A stretch of 64,000 nucleotides of DNA from Merdicola sp905200315 (GCA_902461935.1 CABPZP010000003.1:1-64000), one strand, 5' to 3'; positions 51,359 through 61,568 are shown, numbered from the stretch's first letter. Made by a program: numbers and translations. Notes: generated by a model not told the origin, from the sequence alone.

Positions 51359-54300
51359 TTATTTTAATTTCATTGATAGCAATTTACTTATTCCGTTTTC
51401 TTCCATTGTTACACCATATACTGTGTCTGCTGCTTCCATTGTTCCTTTTCTATGTGTTATTACTAAGAATTGTGTTTCTTTTGTAAATTTCTTTAGGTAA
51501 TCTGCATATCTAAATACATTTACATCGTCTAAGGCTGCTTCTATTTCGTCTAGTACACAGAATGGAGATGGATTTATTTTTAGTATTGCAAATAATAATG
51601 CTATTGCTGTTAAGGCTCTTTCTCCTCCAGATAGTAAAGACATATTTTGTAGTTTTTTTCCTGTTGGTTGTGCTTGTATTTCTATTCCACATTCTAGAAT
51701 ATTTTGTTCATCTGTTAGTATTAATTCTGCTTTTCCTCCACCAAATAGTTCTTTAAATACTTCGTTAAAGTTTTTATTTATAATTTTAAATTTCTCGCTA
51801 AATTGTTCTTTCATTACTTGTGTCATTTCGTTTATTATTTTCTTTAATTTGGCTATTGCATCTTCTAAGTCTAAACGTTGTTCACACATAAAGTCATATC
51901 TTTCTTTTAGTTGTTTATATTCTTCTATTGAGTCTACATTTATACTTCCTAATTTTTTAATTTCTTCTCTTATTTCTTTTACTCTTTTTTGTGTTTGAGC
52001 AACATTTGTTGGTTTTTCGTAGTTTTCGCATGAATTTGGTGTTAGTTCATATTCTTCCCACATTTTATTTATTATGTCTTCTATATCTTGTGCAGTTTTT
52101 GTTTTCTTTACATCTATTTTTACTAATTGTTCTTTTAACCCTTCTATTGTTTTAAATAAGCTTTCTATTTCTTTTTCTGTTTTTTCTAATTTTTCATTAG
52201 ATTTTATTCTTTCTTCTTTTAATTTTTCTACTTTATTACCGCTATTTTCTACATCTTCTTTTATCTGTGTAATTTTATTTTTTAGCTCATTTATGTTATT
52301 CATAAGTTGTTCATTATCATTTTTAATATTAGAAAGTTGTTCTTGTTTATTTCTTATACTTTCTTCGTTATTTTTTATATCTTCTCCTATTCTTTCTGTC
52401 ATTTCTTTAATAGACATTTCACTTTCTTCAAATGAAGATACAGAGATTTTAAGGTTTGTAATATCAAAATTCAAATCATCTATATATTTTTGATTATCTT
52501 TATTTAAGTTAGCAAATTCTTCTATAACATTGTTTAATTCTTCGTTTTCTTTTGATAATTTTTCAATTTTCTCTTTTGCTTCCTCTTTAATTGAATTTAA
52601 TTCTTGCTTTTTGTTTATTATTGATTCTTGCTCTTGTTTTAATCTAGCAAGTCTATTTTCTAAACGTTCTACATTTTCTTCTATTGATACCATTTTTTGC
52701 TTTTCTGTTGCATATGTAATATCTATTTCTTGCATATTTTGTTCTAAAGAACTTGCTTCTTCTAATACATCTTCTATATCGCTTAAATAATTTTCTTTTT
52801 CTTTTTGGATATTTTCTAATTTTTTATTTAGTACATTTATCTCTTTTTGTATACTTTCTATTTCTCTGCTACGGCCTAAAATATTAACTGTTTTTTGCAT
52901 TACAGAACCACCTGTAATTGAACCAGATGGATTTATTACGTCTCCTTTTAAAGTTACAATTCTAAAACTATATCTATTTTTCTTTGCAAGTTCAACTCCA
53001 TTGTCCATATTGTCTACAATTATTGTTCTTCCAAGTAAACTTAATATAATTCCTTCATATTTTTTTTCATATTTAACTAAGTCTGAAGCTACACCTATAA
53101 TTCCATTTATATGTTTTGAATCGTATTTATCAATTTTTCTTCCTTTTACAGATGTAATTGGTAAGAATGATGCACGTCCCATATTATTTTTACGTAAATG
53201 TTCTACTAATTTTTTAGCTTCTGATTCTGTTTCTGTAACTATGTTTTGTAGGCTTCCACCTAAACACATTTCTATTGCTGTTTCGTATTCTTTTTCTGTT
53301 GAAACAATATTTGCTAAAACTCCGCATACACCTTTTGATAGTTCTTTATTTTTATCACAGTCTAATAGCAAGTTTTTAACACTTTTTGTATACCCTTCTT
53401 TTTCCTTCTCTGTTTCTTGCAAGAATTTAAGTCTAGAATCTTTCATTCTAATGTTATAAGATATTTTATTTATTTCATCTTCATATTCTTTTATTTTTTG
53501 TGTGCTTTCTGCTCTTTTTTCGTTTATATTGTTTAGTTTTTCTTGTGCTTTATTTCTTTTAGATTCTATTTCAGAGAATTCTTTTTCTATTTCTACTTTT
53601 GTTATTCTAGAAGAATCTAATTCTGAAATTGTTGTTTGTACTTCATTTTTTAATGTTTTTTCTCTTTTTTCTACTTCTTCAAATGTTGCATTTTGTGTAC
53701 TTATTACATTTTGATTTTCATATTTTAAATCTACATTTGCTTCTACTTTTTTCTTTTTTTCTTCTATTTCAATTTCTTTTTCTGAAAGTTTGCCTGAAAT
53801 TTTTTCTAGTTCTTCTTGTTTTTGTTTTAATTCAGCTTCAAATTTTTCTTTATTCTTATATAGATTTTCTTTCTTATTTTCTTTTGTTTTTTGTTCTTCT
53901 TTTAACTCTTCTATTTTGTTTTTAGTTTCGTTTATATCTTCTTCAAATCTTTTGTAGTTTATTTCATTATTAGAAATTCTTTCTTCGTTTACTTTTATAT
54001 CTGAATTTATTTTTTCTATTTTATTTGTGCTTTCAAATCCTAATTTTTGCATTTCTTCTATTTGATTTGTAATATTATCTATATCACTTTTTAAGTCGTC
54101 TTTTTGAATTTGAAATTTATTTTGTTTTGTAAGTTCATCTTCATAGTTTTCTTTTAATATTTTTTCATCTTCTTCTATTTTGCTTAAATTATTTTTGTTT
54201 TCTTCAATATTGTGTAAGAATAATCCTACTTCGATATTTTTTAAATTTTCTCTATAATCTAAATATTTTTTTGCCTTTTCAGATTGTTCTTTTAGTGGAC

Positions 54301-54907
54301 CTATACTTCCTTCTATTTCTGTTACAATGTCATCTACTCTAAGTAAATTTAGCTTTGTATGTTCTAGCTTTTTTTCTGATTCTTCTTTTCTTGCTCTATA
54401 TTTAACGATTCCCGCAGCTTCTTCAAATATGTGTCTTCTATCTTCAGATTTATTACTTAAAATATCATCTATTTTTCCTTGTCCTATAATTGAGTAACCA
54501 TCTTTTCCAATTCCTGTGTCCATAAATAATTCTAATATATCTTTTAAACGGCAAGGTGTTTTATTTATATAGTAACCAGACTCACCACTTCTGTATATTT
54601 TTCTTGTAACTGTAACTTCACTGTATTCTATTGGTAATTTCTCATCACTATTATCAAATACTAAAGAAGCTTCTGCAAAGCCTAGAGATTTTCTGTTTTG
54701 AGTTCCAGCAAATATAATATCTTCAGATTTTGTTCCTCTTAAAGACTTCATGCTTTGCTCTCCTAGTACCCAACGAATAGCATCTGAAATGTTACTTTTC
54801 CCTGACCCATTTGGTCCAATAACTGTTGTTAGCCCTGGCATTAATTCTAATACTGTTTTATCTGCAAACGATTTAAACCCTTGTAATTCTAATCTTTTTA
54901 AATACAT
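51359..54907 (-). CDS. smc: Chromosome partition protein SMC
   Basis: 1182 aa. Walker A GPNGSGKSN at 31-39, two long coiled-coil arms, a hinge around GVCGVLANIVSTEKEYETAIE (residues about 515-650), then the ABC signature LSGGERALTA and Walker B PFCVLDEIEAALDD near the C-terminus. With ScpA/ScpB it loops and organises the chromosome. Length is standard. AAGGAAG lies about 7 bases before the ATG. A terminator of the upstream divIVA gene separates the two transcripts. Confidence 0.97.
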   Translation of the reverse strand: MYLKRLELQGFKSFADKTVLELMPGLTTVIGPNGSGKSNISDAIRWVLGEQSMKSLRGTKSEDIIFAGTQNRKSLGFAEASLVFDNSDEKLPIEYSEVTVTRKIYRSGESGYYINKTPCRLKDILELFMDTGIGKDGYSIIGQGKIDDILSNKSEDRRHIFEEAAGIVKYRARKEESEKKLEHTKLNLLRVDDIVTEIEGSIGPLKEQSEKAKKYLDYRENLKNIEVGLFLHNIEENKNNLSKIEEDEKILKENYEDELTKQNKFQIQKDDLKSDIDNITNQIEEMQKLGFESTNKIEKINSDIKVNEERISNNEINYKRFEEDINETKNKIEELKEEQKTKENKKENLYKNKEKFEAELKQKQEELEKISGKLSEKEIEIEEKKKKVEANVDLKYENQNVISTQNATFEEVEKREKTLKNEVQTTISELDSSRITKVEIEKEFSEIESKRNKAQEKLNNINEKRAESTQKIKEYEDEINKISYNIRMKDSRLKFLQETEKEKEGYTKSVKNLLLDCDKNKELSKGVCGVLANIVSTEKEYETAIEMCLGGSLQNIVTETESEAKKLVEHLRKNNMGRASFLPITSVKGRKIDKYDSKHINGIIGVASDLVKYEKKYEGIILSLLGRTIIVDNMDNGVELAKKNRYSFRIVTLKGDVINPSGSITGGSVMQKTVNILGRSREIESIQKEINVLNKKLENIQKEKENYLSDIEDVLEEASSLEQNMQEIDITYATEKQKMVSIEENVERLENRLARLKQEQESIINKKQELNSIKEEAKEKIEKLSKENEELNNVIEEFANLNKDNQKYIDDLNFDITNLKISVSSFEESEMSIKEMTERIGEDIKNNEESIRNKQEQLSNIKNDNEQLMNNINELKNKITQIKEDVENSGNKVEKLKEERIKSNEKLEKTEKEIESLFKTIEGLKEQLVKIDVKKTKTAQDIEDIINKMWEEYELTPNSCENYEKPTNVAQTQKRVKEIREEIKKLGSINVDSIEEYKQLKERYDFMCEQRLDLEDAIAKLKKIINEMTQVMKEQFSEKFKIINKNFNEVFKELFGGGKAELILTDEQNILECGIEIQAQPTGKKLQNMSLLSGGERALTAIALLFAILKINPSPFCVLDEIEAALDDVNVFRYADYLKKFTKETQFLVITHRKGTMEAADTVYGVTMEENGISKLLSMKLK

Positions 54908-54985
54908 TCAATACTTCTTCCTTTTTTCTTATTTTCTTGTATATAATATATTAAAATTTGCTATTTTTCAATAGAATATTACAAA

Positions 54986-55013
54986 AAAAGAATGCAATCT
55001 CTTGCATTCTTTT
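54986..55013 (-). terminator. Terminator of divIVA
   Basis: AAAAGAATGCAA and TTGCATTCTTTT form a 12-bp stem with a TCTC loop, followed on the minus strand by a run of seven T. It overlaps the divIVA stop codon by two bases. Confidence 0.9.
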
Positions 55014-55461
55014 AATCTTCTTTTACATCTTTTAATAATTCTAATTGTGATATTAATAAGGCTTCCATTTTTGCTTTATATATATCAAATTGTTTTTTAG
55101 TATCTTCTAATTCTTTTTTCTTTGATACTATGTCTAATTCTAAATCATCTACATTTTTTTGTGCAGTTCCTTTTGCGTCTGCTATTATTTGGTCTGCTTG
55201 TTGTCTTGCAACTTTTTTTACTTCTTCTGCAGTTGATTGTGCCATTATTAATGTACTTTGTAAAGTCTCTTCTATATTTTTGTAGTGTTCTAAGTTTTTG
55301 TTTAATTCCTCTACTTTAGATTTTGTTTCTTGTAATTCTTTATACATTTTTTCATAATCTATTGTTAGTTCATCTAGGAAATCATCTACTTCGTCTATAC
55401 TGTATCCATTCATCATTTGTTTTGAGAATTTTTTATTTTCTATATCTAATGGTGTTAGCAT
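55012..55461 (-). CDS. divIVA: Cell-division initiation protein DivIVA
   Basis: 149 aa. The N-terminal lipid-binding block LTPLDIENKKFSKQMMNGYS, with YSIDEVDDFLD, senses membrane curvature at poles and septa; coiled coils fill the rest. DivIVA recruits division and sporulation proteins. AAGGAGG lies 7 bases before the ATG. It lies just downstream of sepF, the standard order. Confidence 0.95.
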   Translation of the reverse strand: MLTPLDIENKKFSKQMMNGYSIDEVDDFLDELTIDYEKMYKELQETKSKVEELNKNLEHYKNIEETLQSTLIMAQSTAEEVKKVARQQADQIIADAKGTAQKNVDDLELDIVSKKKELEDTKKQFDIYKAKMEALLISQLELLKDVKED

Positions 55462-55500
55462 TATATTTCCTCCTTAAATGTTACATATTATATTATTCCA

Positions 55501-55992
55501 TTATCCATTGTTTTTTAACCATGATACTGAAAGTTTATTTTTTATTTCTTCTCTAGCCATTTCATTTGTTATTTCGTAATTCATTGGTGCAACTAAGAAT
55601 ATTGAATTAGATACTTTTTGAATATGTCCATTAAGTGCAAATACACCACCACTTATAAAATCTACAATTCTTCTAGCAACATCTTTGTTTACATATTCTA
55701 AGTTTACTATGACAGATTTTTTTTGTTTTAATGATTCACATATTTCTTCTGATTGTTCAAATGTTGTTGGTTGTGATATAACCATTTTTATTGATTGTGT
55801 TTGTGGCATAGCAACTATTTTTTCTCTATTTTTTCTACCTAAGTTTCCGAAGATTCCTCTTCCTTCGTTTTCTTCATCTTCTTCATATTCATCGTAATCA
55901 TAATCTATTTCGTTTTCGAAGTCTTCGTCTTCTTCTCTATCATTTCCCATTCCTAATGTTTCCCATAATTTATTCATTATAGCTCCTGCCAT
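55501..55992 (-). CDS. sepF: Cell division protein SepF
   Basis: 163 aa. An N-terminal amphipathic helix (AGAIMNKLWETLGM) binds membrane, a very acidic Asp/Glu/Tyr linker of about 30 aa follows, then the SepF core (IKMVISQPTTFEQSEEICESLKQKKSVIVNLEYVNKDVARRIVDFISGG, read in parts) that polymerises and aligns FtsZ. AGGAGG lies 9 bases before the ATG. It lies between the HlyD-like gene and divIVA. Confidence 0.94.
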   Translation of the reverse strand: MAGAIMNKLWETLGMGNDREEDEDFENEIDYDYDEYEEDEENEGRGIFGNLGRKNREKIVAMPQTQSIKMVISQPTTFEQSEEICESLKQKKSVIVNLEYVNKDVARRIVDFISGGVFALNGHIQKVSNSIFLVAPMNYEITNEMAREEIKNKLSVSWLKNNG

Positions 55993-56117
55993 TTGAACAA
56001 CCTCCTAATAATTTTCTTCTTAACGTATGCACATAGTATCCTACTTTTTTTGTTTTTTGTCAATAGTTTTTATATTTGTAATTTTTTTTTAATGTTTTTG
56101 TAATATTTTTGTAATAT

Positions 56118-57347
56118 TTATTTTGGATTTACCATTATTTCGTCATATATTCCTATACTCTTATTATTTACAATTTCATTTGATGTCCATCCTAATTCTT
56201 TTAATTCGTCTGTTGAATAATCTTCTATGATACTGTAAGTTTCGTTACTTTTATTAACTTTTACTAGGATTTTATCTTTATATCCTGTTCGCACTCTTAC
56301 TACATATTTTAATCCATTTTCTTCCATTAATGATGTGTTTGGAACTTTTAATCCACTGTAGCTCCAATATATTATGTCGAAATTTATTTTTCTATATTCA
56401 ATTAACTCTTCTACATCTTTTGTAATTTTTAATATTGCTATATATTTATCATTATCTGGTTTTAATTTTTCCACTTTTGCAGAAATTTCATCACCATTTG
56501 TAAGCCTTATTTTTACATATTTTCCCTCTTCTAATTTTTGTGTATCATTGTTTTTTATTACTGTTGCAATGTAGCAGTAATAATTATTAACAATTTTTCC
56601 GCTCTCATTACTGCTAGGTATTATTTGTCCAGTTTTTAAATTCAATTTATTTAAAAATTCTTCTGTTATATTATCTAAAGAATTTACATTTAATTTTTCT
56701 TCTAATCCATCTACTTTATATGAAACTACTCCACTATTTTGAGCTTTCATGTATTCACTTCCAGAATTTAATTGCTTTTCATATTCACTTCTTTTTTGAA
56801 TTAGATTTTTCATATACGAACCCGTTGGACTTAATTCACCAATAATTTTTGTTTTCTTTTTTATTAATTCTTCAATTTCGCCTTTGTACTCTTGCAGTTT
56901 TTGTGCATCTCTGACATTGTTCATTTTATTTATTTTGTTTTCTATTTCATTTTCAATTACTTTTACATCACTAGAAAAAATATTATTTTCTTCACTTTGA
57001 GCCTCTGCAATTTTATTATCGAGTTCTTTTATTTTATTGTTTAAACTTTCTTCGTCTTTTGTATAATATCTAAAAGCATTTTCATTTACAGATATTTTCT
57101 CTCCTTCTGCTTTTATTTGAGACATACCATTTTTGTAATTTTCACCTTTTAATACAGTTTCTTCTCTTATTATGTACCCTTCTGTTGATGTTTCTGATGA
57201 TATTTTTCCATTTTCAACAGTAACAATATCTGTTGGCTGTAATAGAAGGTTTCCAACTTCAAAAATTATATATGCAATTATTAGTATGGCTATTAGAATA
57301 ATTATTATTTTTAACAATAGCATTTTTATTTTTTTGTTATTTTTCAA
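56118..57347 (-). CDS. HlyD-like membrane-anchored protein upstream of sepF
   Basis: 409 aa. A basic head and TM (about residues 8-33), then a barrel-sandwich-like start (TVENGKISSETSTEGYIIREE), a coiled-coil hairpin, and beta domains ending IYDEIMVNPK, as in periplasmic adaptor-like proteins. In Gram-positive cells such proteins are often found next to sepF; the role is not established. The start is a TTG with GGAGG 7 bases upstream. The frame stays open further upstream only because it runs through a REP-like palindrome. Confidence 0.78.
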   Translation of the reverse strand: MKNNKKIKMLLLKIIIILIAILIIAYIIFEVGNLLLQPTDIVTVENGKISSETSTEGYIIREETVLKGENYKNGMSQIKAEGEKISVNENAFRYYTKDEESLNNKIKELDNKIAEAQSEENNIFSSDVKVIENEIENKINKMNNVRDAQKLQEYKGEIEELIKKKTKIIGELSPTGSYMKNLIQKRSEYEKQLNSGSEYMKAQNSGVVSYKVDGLEEKLNVNSLDNITEEFLNKLNLKTGQIIPSSNESGKIVNNYYCYIATVIKNNDTQKLEEGKYVKIRLTNGDEISAKVEKLKPDNDKYIAILKITKDVEELIEYRKINFDIIYWSYSGLKVPNTSLMEENGLKYVVRVRTGYKDKILVKVNKSNETYSIIEDYSTDELKELGWTSNEIVNNKSIGIYDEIMVNPK

Positions 57348-57392
57348 TCTATTACCTCCAATTTTTAATTTATTTTGTATTAATGCTTTTAC

Positions 57393-57494
57393 GGGCGGAC
57401 AGAGGCGTCCGCCCCTACACCTCAAATATGAATTTTATACAATTTATAAAAGCGGGTCGCCCTAAGGACGCCGACCCCTACAACGTTTGACATT
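57393..57494 (+). repeat. Pair of REP-like palindromes, family A
   Basis: A GGGCGGAC-agag-GCGTCCGCCC element at 57393 and a GGGTCGCC-ctaa-GGACGCCGACCC element at 57453, 60 bases apart and in the same orientation, both with CCTACA feet. They fill most of the gap between miaA and the HlyD-like gene. Confidence 0.88.
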
Positions 57495-57522
57495 ATTTTT
57501 TATAGTATAATTAATTTATAAT

Positions 57523-58437
57523 TTATTTTAAAATCAAATTTATGTTATTAGATATTGCTTCATTTCCTTGTATCCATTTTACATTTTCTATTTTTTTAAA
57601 CCATGTTATTTGTCTTTTGGCATATCTTCTTGTTTCCATTTTTATTTTTTCTATCATTTCTTCTTTTGTTATTTTTTTATCTAAGTATTCTACTACTTCT
57701 TTATAGCCTAGTCCTTGCATTGCTGTTGGGAATTTATCATATTTTTTTAGTATATTTTCTACTTCTTTTATTAAGCCCTGCTTTATCATTATATCTACTC
57801 TTTTGTTTATTCTTTTGTATAATTCTTCTCTTTCCCAATTTATTGCATATACTTTGTAATCGTATTTCACTTCTTCTTTTCTAGATTCTTTTTCAAGCTC
57901 TGTTTTTGTTTTTCCTGTTTGATTATACATTTCTAGTACTCTTAGTATTCTTTTTTTATCATTTTGACTTATGCTTTTCATTGCTTCACTGTCTATTTTT
58001 TTTGCTTCTTCATACAAACTTTGTAAGCCTTCTTTTTCTACTCGCTCTTCTAAATATTTTCTGTATTCTTCATCAATTTTTATATCATTATATTGTATAT
58101 TATAAATTAAACTATTAACGTATAAACCTGTTCCTCCAGCAATTATTGGTGTTTTTCCTTTTTTTAATATTTCTTCTATTGCTTTTTCTGCTTGAACTTT
58201 AAATTCTGCAACACTATATCTTTCTGTTGGAGATACTATATCTATCATATAATGTTTTATTCCTTGCATTTCTTCTTGAGTTACTTTTGCTGTTCCTATA
58301 TTCATATCTTTATATATTTGCATTGAATCTGCAGATATTATTTCTCCATTACATTTTTTTGCAAGTTCAATAGATAGACCCGTTTTTCCAGACGCAGTTG
58401 GCCCACATATTACAATTACTTTTGGTTTTGTATTCAT
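57523..58437 (-). CDS. miaA: tRNA dimethylallyltransferase MiaA
   Basis: 304 aa. P-loop GPTASGKT at 12-19, DSMQIYKDMNIGTAK substrate region, and the C-terminal RRYAKRQITWFKK. It adds the isopentenyl group to A37 of tRNAs reading UNN codons. Its start overlaps the preceding stop by one base (TAATG), so translation is coupled. AAAGGA lies about 12 bases upstream. It is in the mutL, membrane protein, miaA group. Confidence 0.96.
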   Translation of the reverse strand: MNTKPKVIVICGPTASGKTGLSIELAKKCNGEIISADSMQIYKDMNIGTAKVTQEEMQGIKHYMIDIVSPTERYSVAEFKVQAEKAIEEILKKGKTPIIAGGTGLYVNSLIYNIQYNDIKIDEEYRKYLEERVEKEGLQSLYEEAKKIDSEAMKSISQNDKKRILRVLEMYNQTGKTKTELEKESRKEEVKYDYKVYAINWEREELYKRINKRVDIMIKQGLIKEVENILKKYDKFPTAMQGLGYKEVVEYLDKKITKEEMIEKIKMETRRYAKRQITWFKKIENVKWIQGNEAISNNINLILK

Positions 58438-58832
58438 TATATTTTCAATCCTTTTATATAACTTACTTCAATTACTAATACTATAATAAATATAATAGCT
58501 ATTGTCAAAATTTTTCTATTAAAAATATTTTTTTCTATTATTTTCATTTTATAATTATTCATATATTTTGCAATTGTTGGCATAGTGATTATTCCATTTA
58601 CTGCAGTAAATATAAATAAATCTACATTTTTTATAAAACTTGTTGCCTCGGCATTTTTTGCACTTATATTTGCTATATTTATAACAATTAATGTTGCAAT
58701 AAAGTTTATTATAACTCCTATTATTATAAATACAACTTTATTTTTTATTTCAAATACTTTCATATTTGATGTTGTTATAGCTATTAATGCTAAATACAAT
58801 ATTGTAATTATTAAAAATATTATAATCTTCAT
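58437..58832 (-). CDS. Small membrane protein between mutL and miaA
   Basis: 131 aa, Ile-rich, with four predicted TM segments (about residues 2-21, 30-53, 68-86, 107-126). No known family. It starts six bases after the mutL stop and ends overlapping the miaA start, so it is co-translated with both; nothing points to its function. Confidence 0.72.
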   Translation of the reverse strand: MKIIIFLIITILYLALIAITTSNMKVFEIKNKVVFIIIGVIINFIATLIVINIANISAKNAEATSFIKNVDLFIFTAVNGIITMPTIAKYMNNYKMKIIEKNIFNRKILTIAIIFIIVLVIEVSYIKGLKI

Positions 58833-58838
58833 ATTTTC

Positions 58839-61100
58839 CTACTTTCTAGCAAATTTTCTTTCAATGTCGTATTTTGTCATTTTTATAGCTGTTGGTCTTC
58901 CGTGTGGACATGTAAATGGATTTGGTAATTCTAATAATTTGTCCATTAAGCTATCTACTTCTTCTTTTGTTAATGCCATATGTGCTTTAACAGCTGCTTT
59001 GCAGGCAACAGTTGCTATAAAGCTTTCTTCTATTTCTTGTTTTGCTGTTCTTGCTACTGTATTTATTTCATCTAAAGTTTCTAAGAATAATTCCTTTGTA
59101 TCTAAATCTAACAATATACTTGGTGTTCCTGAAATTTTTATTGTATTTTCACCAAATTCTTCTATTATGAATCCTGCTTTTTCAAATAAGTCTAGATTAT
59201 CTTTTGCTATATTCATTTCTTTATGTGTAAGTGTTATTATGTCTGGCAAAATCATAAGTTGTGAGTCTTTTTCTGTTTCTTTATAAAAATTCTTTTTTAC
59301 TTTTTCATACATAATTCTTTCGTGTGCCGCATGTTGGTCTATTATGTACATTTCTTTGTCCATTTCTATTATTATGTATGTTTTAAATGCTATTCCTATA
59401 AATTTATAAAATGGCTTACTTTTATATACTTCACTGTCTTCGAATACAGATATATTTTCTGTTTCTGCTAAATTTATATCTTCATATGATATTGAATTTT
59501 CTTCTTTTTTCTCTTCTACTTTTTCTGTTGAAGGCAATTTTCCAAAGGTTTTTAAATACATTTCATTAAAATCAACATTGTTTATATTTTCTTTTAATTT
59601 TTGTAATTCGTCTAGTTTTTCGAATACTGTTTTTTCTTCTGGACTTTTTTCTTTTTCACTTGTTTTTTGTTCAGTTGATTCTTTTTCTTCTGTTTCTTTT
59701 ACTTCGTGGTTTTGCTCTATTTCTTCTGTATTTTCTAATGGTTCTATTTCTTGTATTTTTTGCTCAATTGCTTCGTTTATAATATTTTTATTTTTTATTA
59801 TATTTTCTATTTCTTTTTCCTCAAATATTTCCTCTTTTTTCTCTACAACTGGTTCTACTACTTGCTCTTTTACTTTCTCTGTTTTTGCTTCAACATTATT
59901 ATTTTCTTGTGGTTTTATTCCTGCCTTTTGCATTTCTAAATCATTTTGAATTTTTCTTTGTAATTCTATTAGTTTATTTAAAGTTGAATTTGCATCTATT
60001 TTTTCTTCTACTTTTGGTTCTGCATCCTCATTATTTCTAAATAATGAGCTTGATGACATTTTAAAGTTTTCTGCATTATTACTTTTATCCCTTTCTGTAT
60101 CTGTTACTAAATCATTTTTTAATAGAGTATCTTTTATTGAATGATATATTGCTTTAAATACCTTTTGTTCTTCTACAAATCTTACTTCTAGCTTAGCAGG
60201 ATGAACATTTACATCTACTTTGCTAGAATCCATTTCTATATTTAAAACTAAAAATGGATATTTTCCTATTGGTAACATTCCTTTAAAACTTTTTTCTACT
60301 GCACTTGATAAGGTTTTATCTTTTATATATCTATCATTTACAAAAAATAATTGGTTACTTCTATTTGAACGCGCAATTCCTGGTTTTCCAACTACTCCTT
60401 TTATATGCAAATCTTCGTATTGATAATCTACATCTAAAACTTGTGTTGCAACATCTTTTCCATATATGCTATAAATTACATCTTTTAAATTTCCATTTCC
60501 AGTTGTTTGAATTACAACTTTTCCGTTAGATATTAATTTAAATGCTACTTCTGGATGAATTAATGCAAGTCTTGTTATTGCATCTTCTATATAACCTGCT
60601 TCTGTAAAATCTTTCTTTAAGAATTTATATCTTACTGGTGTATTAAAGAATAATTTTGTTACTGTAATCATTGTTCCAACTGGTGCTGCTATTTCTTGTT
60701 TTTCTAAAATATCTCCTGCTTCTACTACTATTTTATTTCCTGTTTGTATATCTTCTGTTCTTGATATCATTTCTACATTTGCAATAGATGCAATACTTGC
60801 TAAAGCCTCTCCTCTGAACCCCATAGATTTAACTGTTTTTAAATCTTCAGCTACTCTTATTTTACTGGTTGCGTGTCTTTCAAAGGCTATTTCCATATCA
60901 TCTGGCATAATACCTTTTCCATCATCTGTAATTCTTATGTATGAAATTCCTCCATTTTTTATTTCTATATTAATATTTTTTGCTCCTGCATCTATTGAGT
61001 TTTCAACCATTTCTTTTACTACAGATGCTGGTCTTTCTATAACCTCACCTGCAGCAATTTGGTTAATTGTTAGTTCATCTAATAAAACTATTTTTCCCAT
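58839..61100 (-). CDS. mutL: DNA mismatch repair protein MutL
   Basis: 753 aa. The GHKL ATPase domain has VKEMVENSIDAGA, DDGKGI and GFRGEALASI; a long acidic, low-complexity linker (about residues 360-530) follows; the C-terminal dimerisation/endonuclease domain has DQHAAHERIMYE, ACKAAVKAHM and CPHGRPT, so it is a nicking MutL as in bacteria without MutH. AAGGGAG lies 6 bases before the ATG. No mutS is in the window. Confidence 0.96.
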   Translation of the reverse strand: MGKIVLLDELTINQIAAGEVIERPASVVKEMVENSIDAGAKNINIEIKNGGISYIRITDDGKGIMPDDMEIAFERHATSKIRVAEDLKTVKSMGFRGEALASIASIANVEMISRTEDIQTGNKIVVEAGDILEKQEIAAPVGTMITVTKLFFNTPVRYKFLKKDFTEAGYIEDAITRLALIHPEVAFKLISNGKVVIQTTGNGNLKDVIYSIYGKDVATQVLDVDYQYEDLHIKGVVGKPGIARSNRSNQLFFVNDRYIKDKTLSSAVEKSFKGMLPIGKYPFLVLNIEMDSSKVDVNVHPAKLEVRFVEEQKVFKAIYHSIKDTLLKNDLVTDTERDKSNNAENFKMSSSSLFRNNEDAEPKVEEKIDANSTLNKLIELQRKIQNDLEMQKAGIKPQENNNVEAKTEKVKEQVVEPVVEKKEEIFEEKEIENIIKNKNIINEAIEQKIQEIEPLENTEEIEQNHEVKETEEKESTEQKTSEKEKSPEEKTVFEKLDELQKLKENINNVDFNEMYLKTFGKLPSTEKVEEKKEENSISYEDINLAETENISVFEDSEVYKSKPFYKFIGIAFKTYIIIEMDKEMYIIDQHAAHERIMYEKVKKNFYKETEKDSQLMILPDIITLTHKEMNIAKDNLDLFEKAGFIIEEFGENTIKISGTPSILLDLDTKELFLETLDEINTVARTAKQEIEESFIATVACKAAVKAHMALTKEEVDSLMDKLLELPNPFTCPHGRPTAIKMTKYDIERKFARK

Positions 61101-61219
61101 ATTTCTTCTCCCTTAACTATATTAGAATTTTTCAAATGAATTATATCATTAAAATTTTATTTTTGTATAGTTTTTTATAACTTTTTTATTATTTGAATAA
61201 AATACAAAGTTATATATAT

Positions 61220-61300
61220 GTAGCTCCACAAGTGTGAAGCATTTTTCTTTTGAAAACATGCAGAAAGAAAATATCCTTTACACTGAAAGATGGAGCGGAC
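61220..61300. repeat. Family B element, 81-bp long hairpin
   Basis: Close copy of 8549-8630, starting GTAGCTCCA and ending TGGAGCGG, with compensating differences in the outer arms (acaagtgtgaa against tttacact). It lies in the 292-base gap between mutL and the Cys-rich genes, which otherwise shows no feature. Confidence 0.8.
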
Positions 61301-61392
61301 TTTTATATAATTGTAACACAATTTTAAAAAATGAATATTATATACCATACTAAGAAGTAAAGCTTAGGTTCTTATATAAGGAGGTAGCTATT

Positions 61393-61527
61393 ATGGGAAA
61401 TTGTTGCTGCGGAAATGACAACATTTTATGGTTCATCATTTTATTCCTTCTTCTTTTCTGTGGAGGATGTGGAAACAGATGCTGCGACAGAGGAAACTGT
61501 GGTTGCAATGATGGATGCGGATGTTAG
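61393..61527 (+). CDS. Cys/Gly-rich membrane microprotein 1
   Basis: 44 aa: MGNCCCGNDNILWFIILFLL, a hydrophobic core of about 13 residues, then a Cys-Gly-Asn-Arg-rich tail (11 Cys in all, ending GCNDGCGC). AAGGAGG lies about 6 bases before the ATG. It resembles the short high-cysteine, chorion-like proteins of Clostridia that are thought to be spore-coat or exosporium related; that role is inferred. It has a homologous partner immediately downstream. Confidence 0.8.
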   Translation: MGNCCCGNDNILWFIILFLLLFCGGCGNRCCDRGNCGCNDGCGC

Positions 61528-61568
61528 TCTTATGAAAAAAATGTACTTATTGAAAGGGGGGAAATGTT

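Noticed and set aside
57348..57425. N-terminal extension of the HlyD-like protein
   Set aside because: It would translate a REP-like palindrome; GGAGG with TTG at 57347 is a normal start followed by a proper basic head and TM.
61321..61392. Sigma-E/sigma-K promoter before the Cys-rich microproteins
   Set aside because: A CATA-containing -10-like sequence exists at about 61347, but no matching -35 box lies at the right distance.
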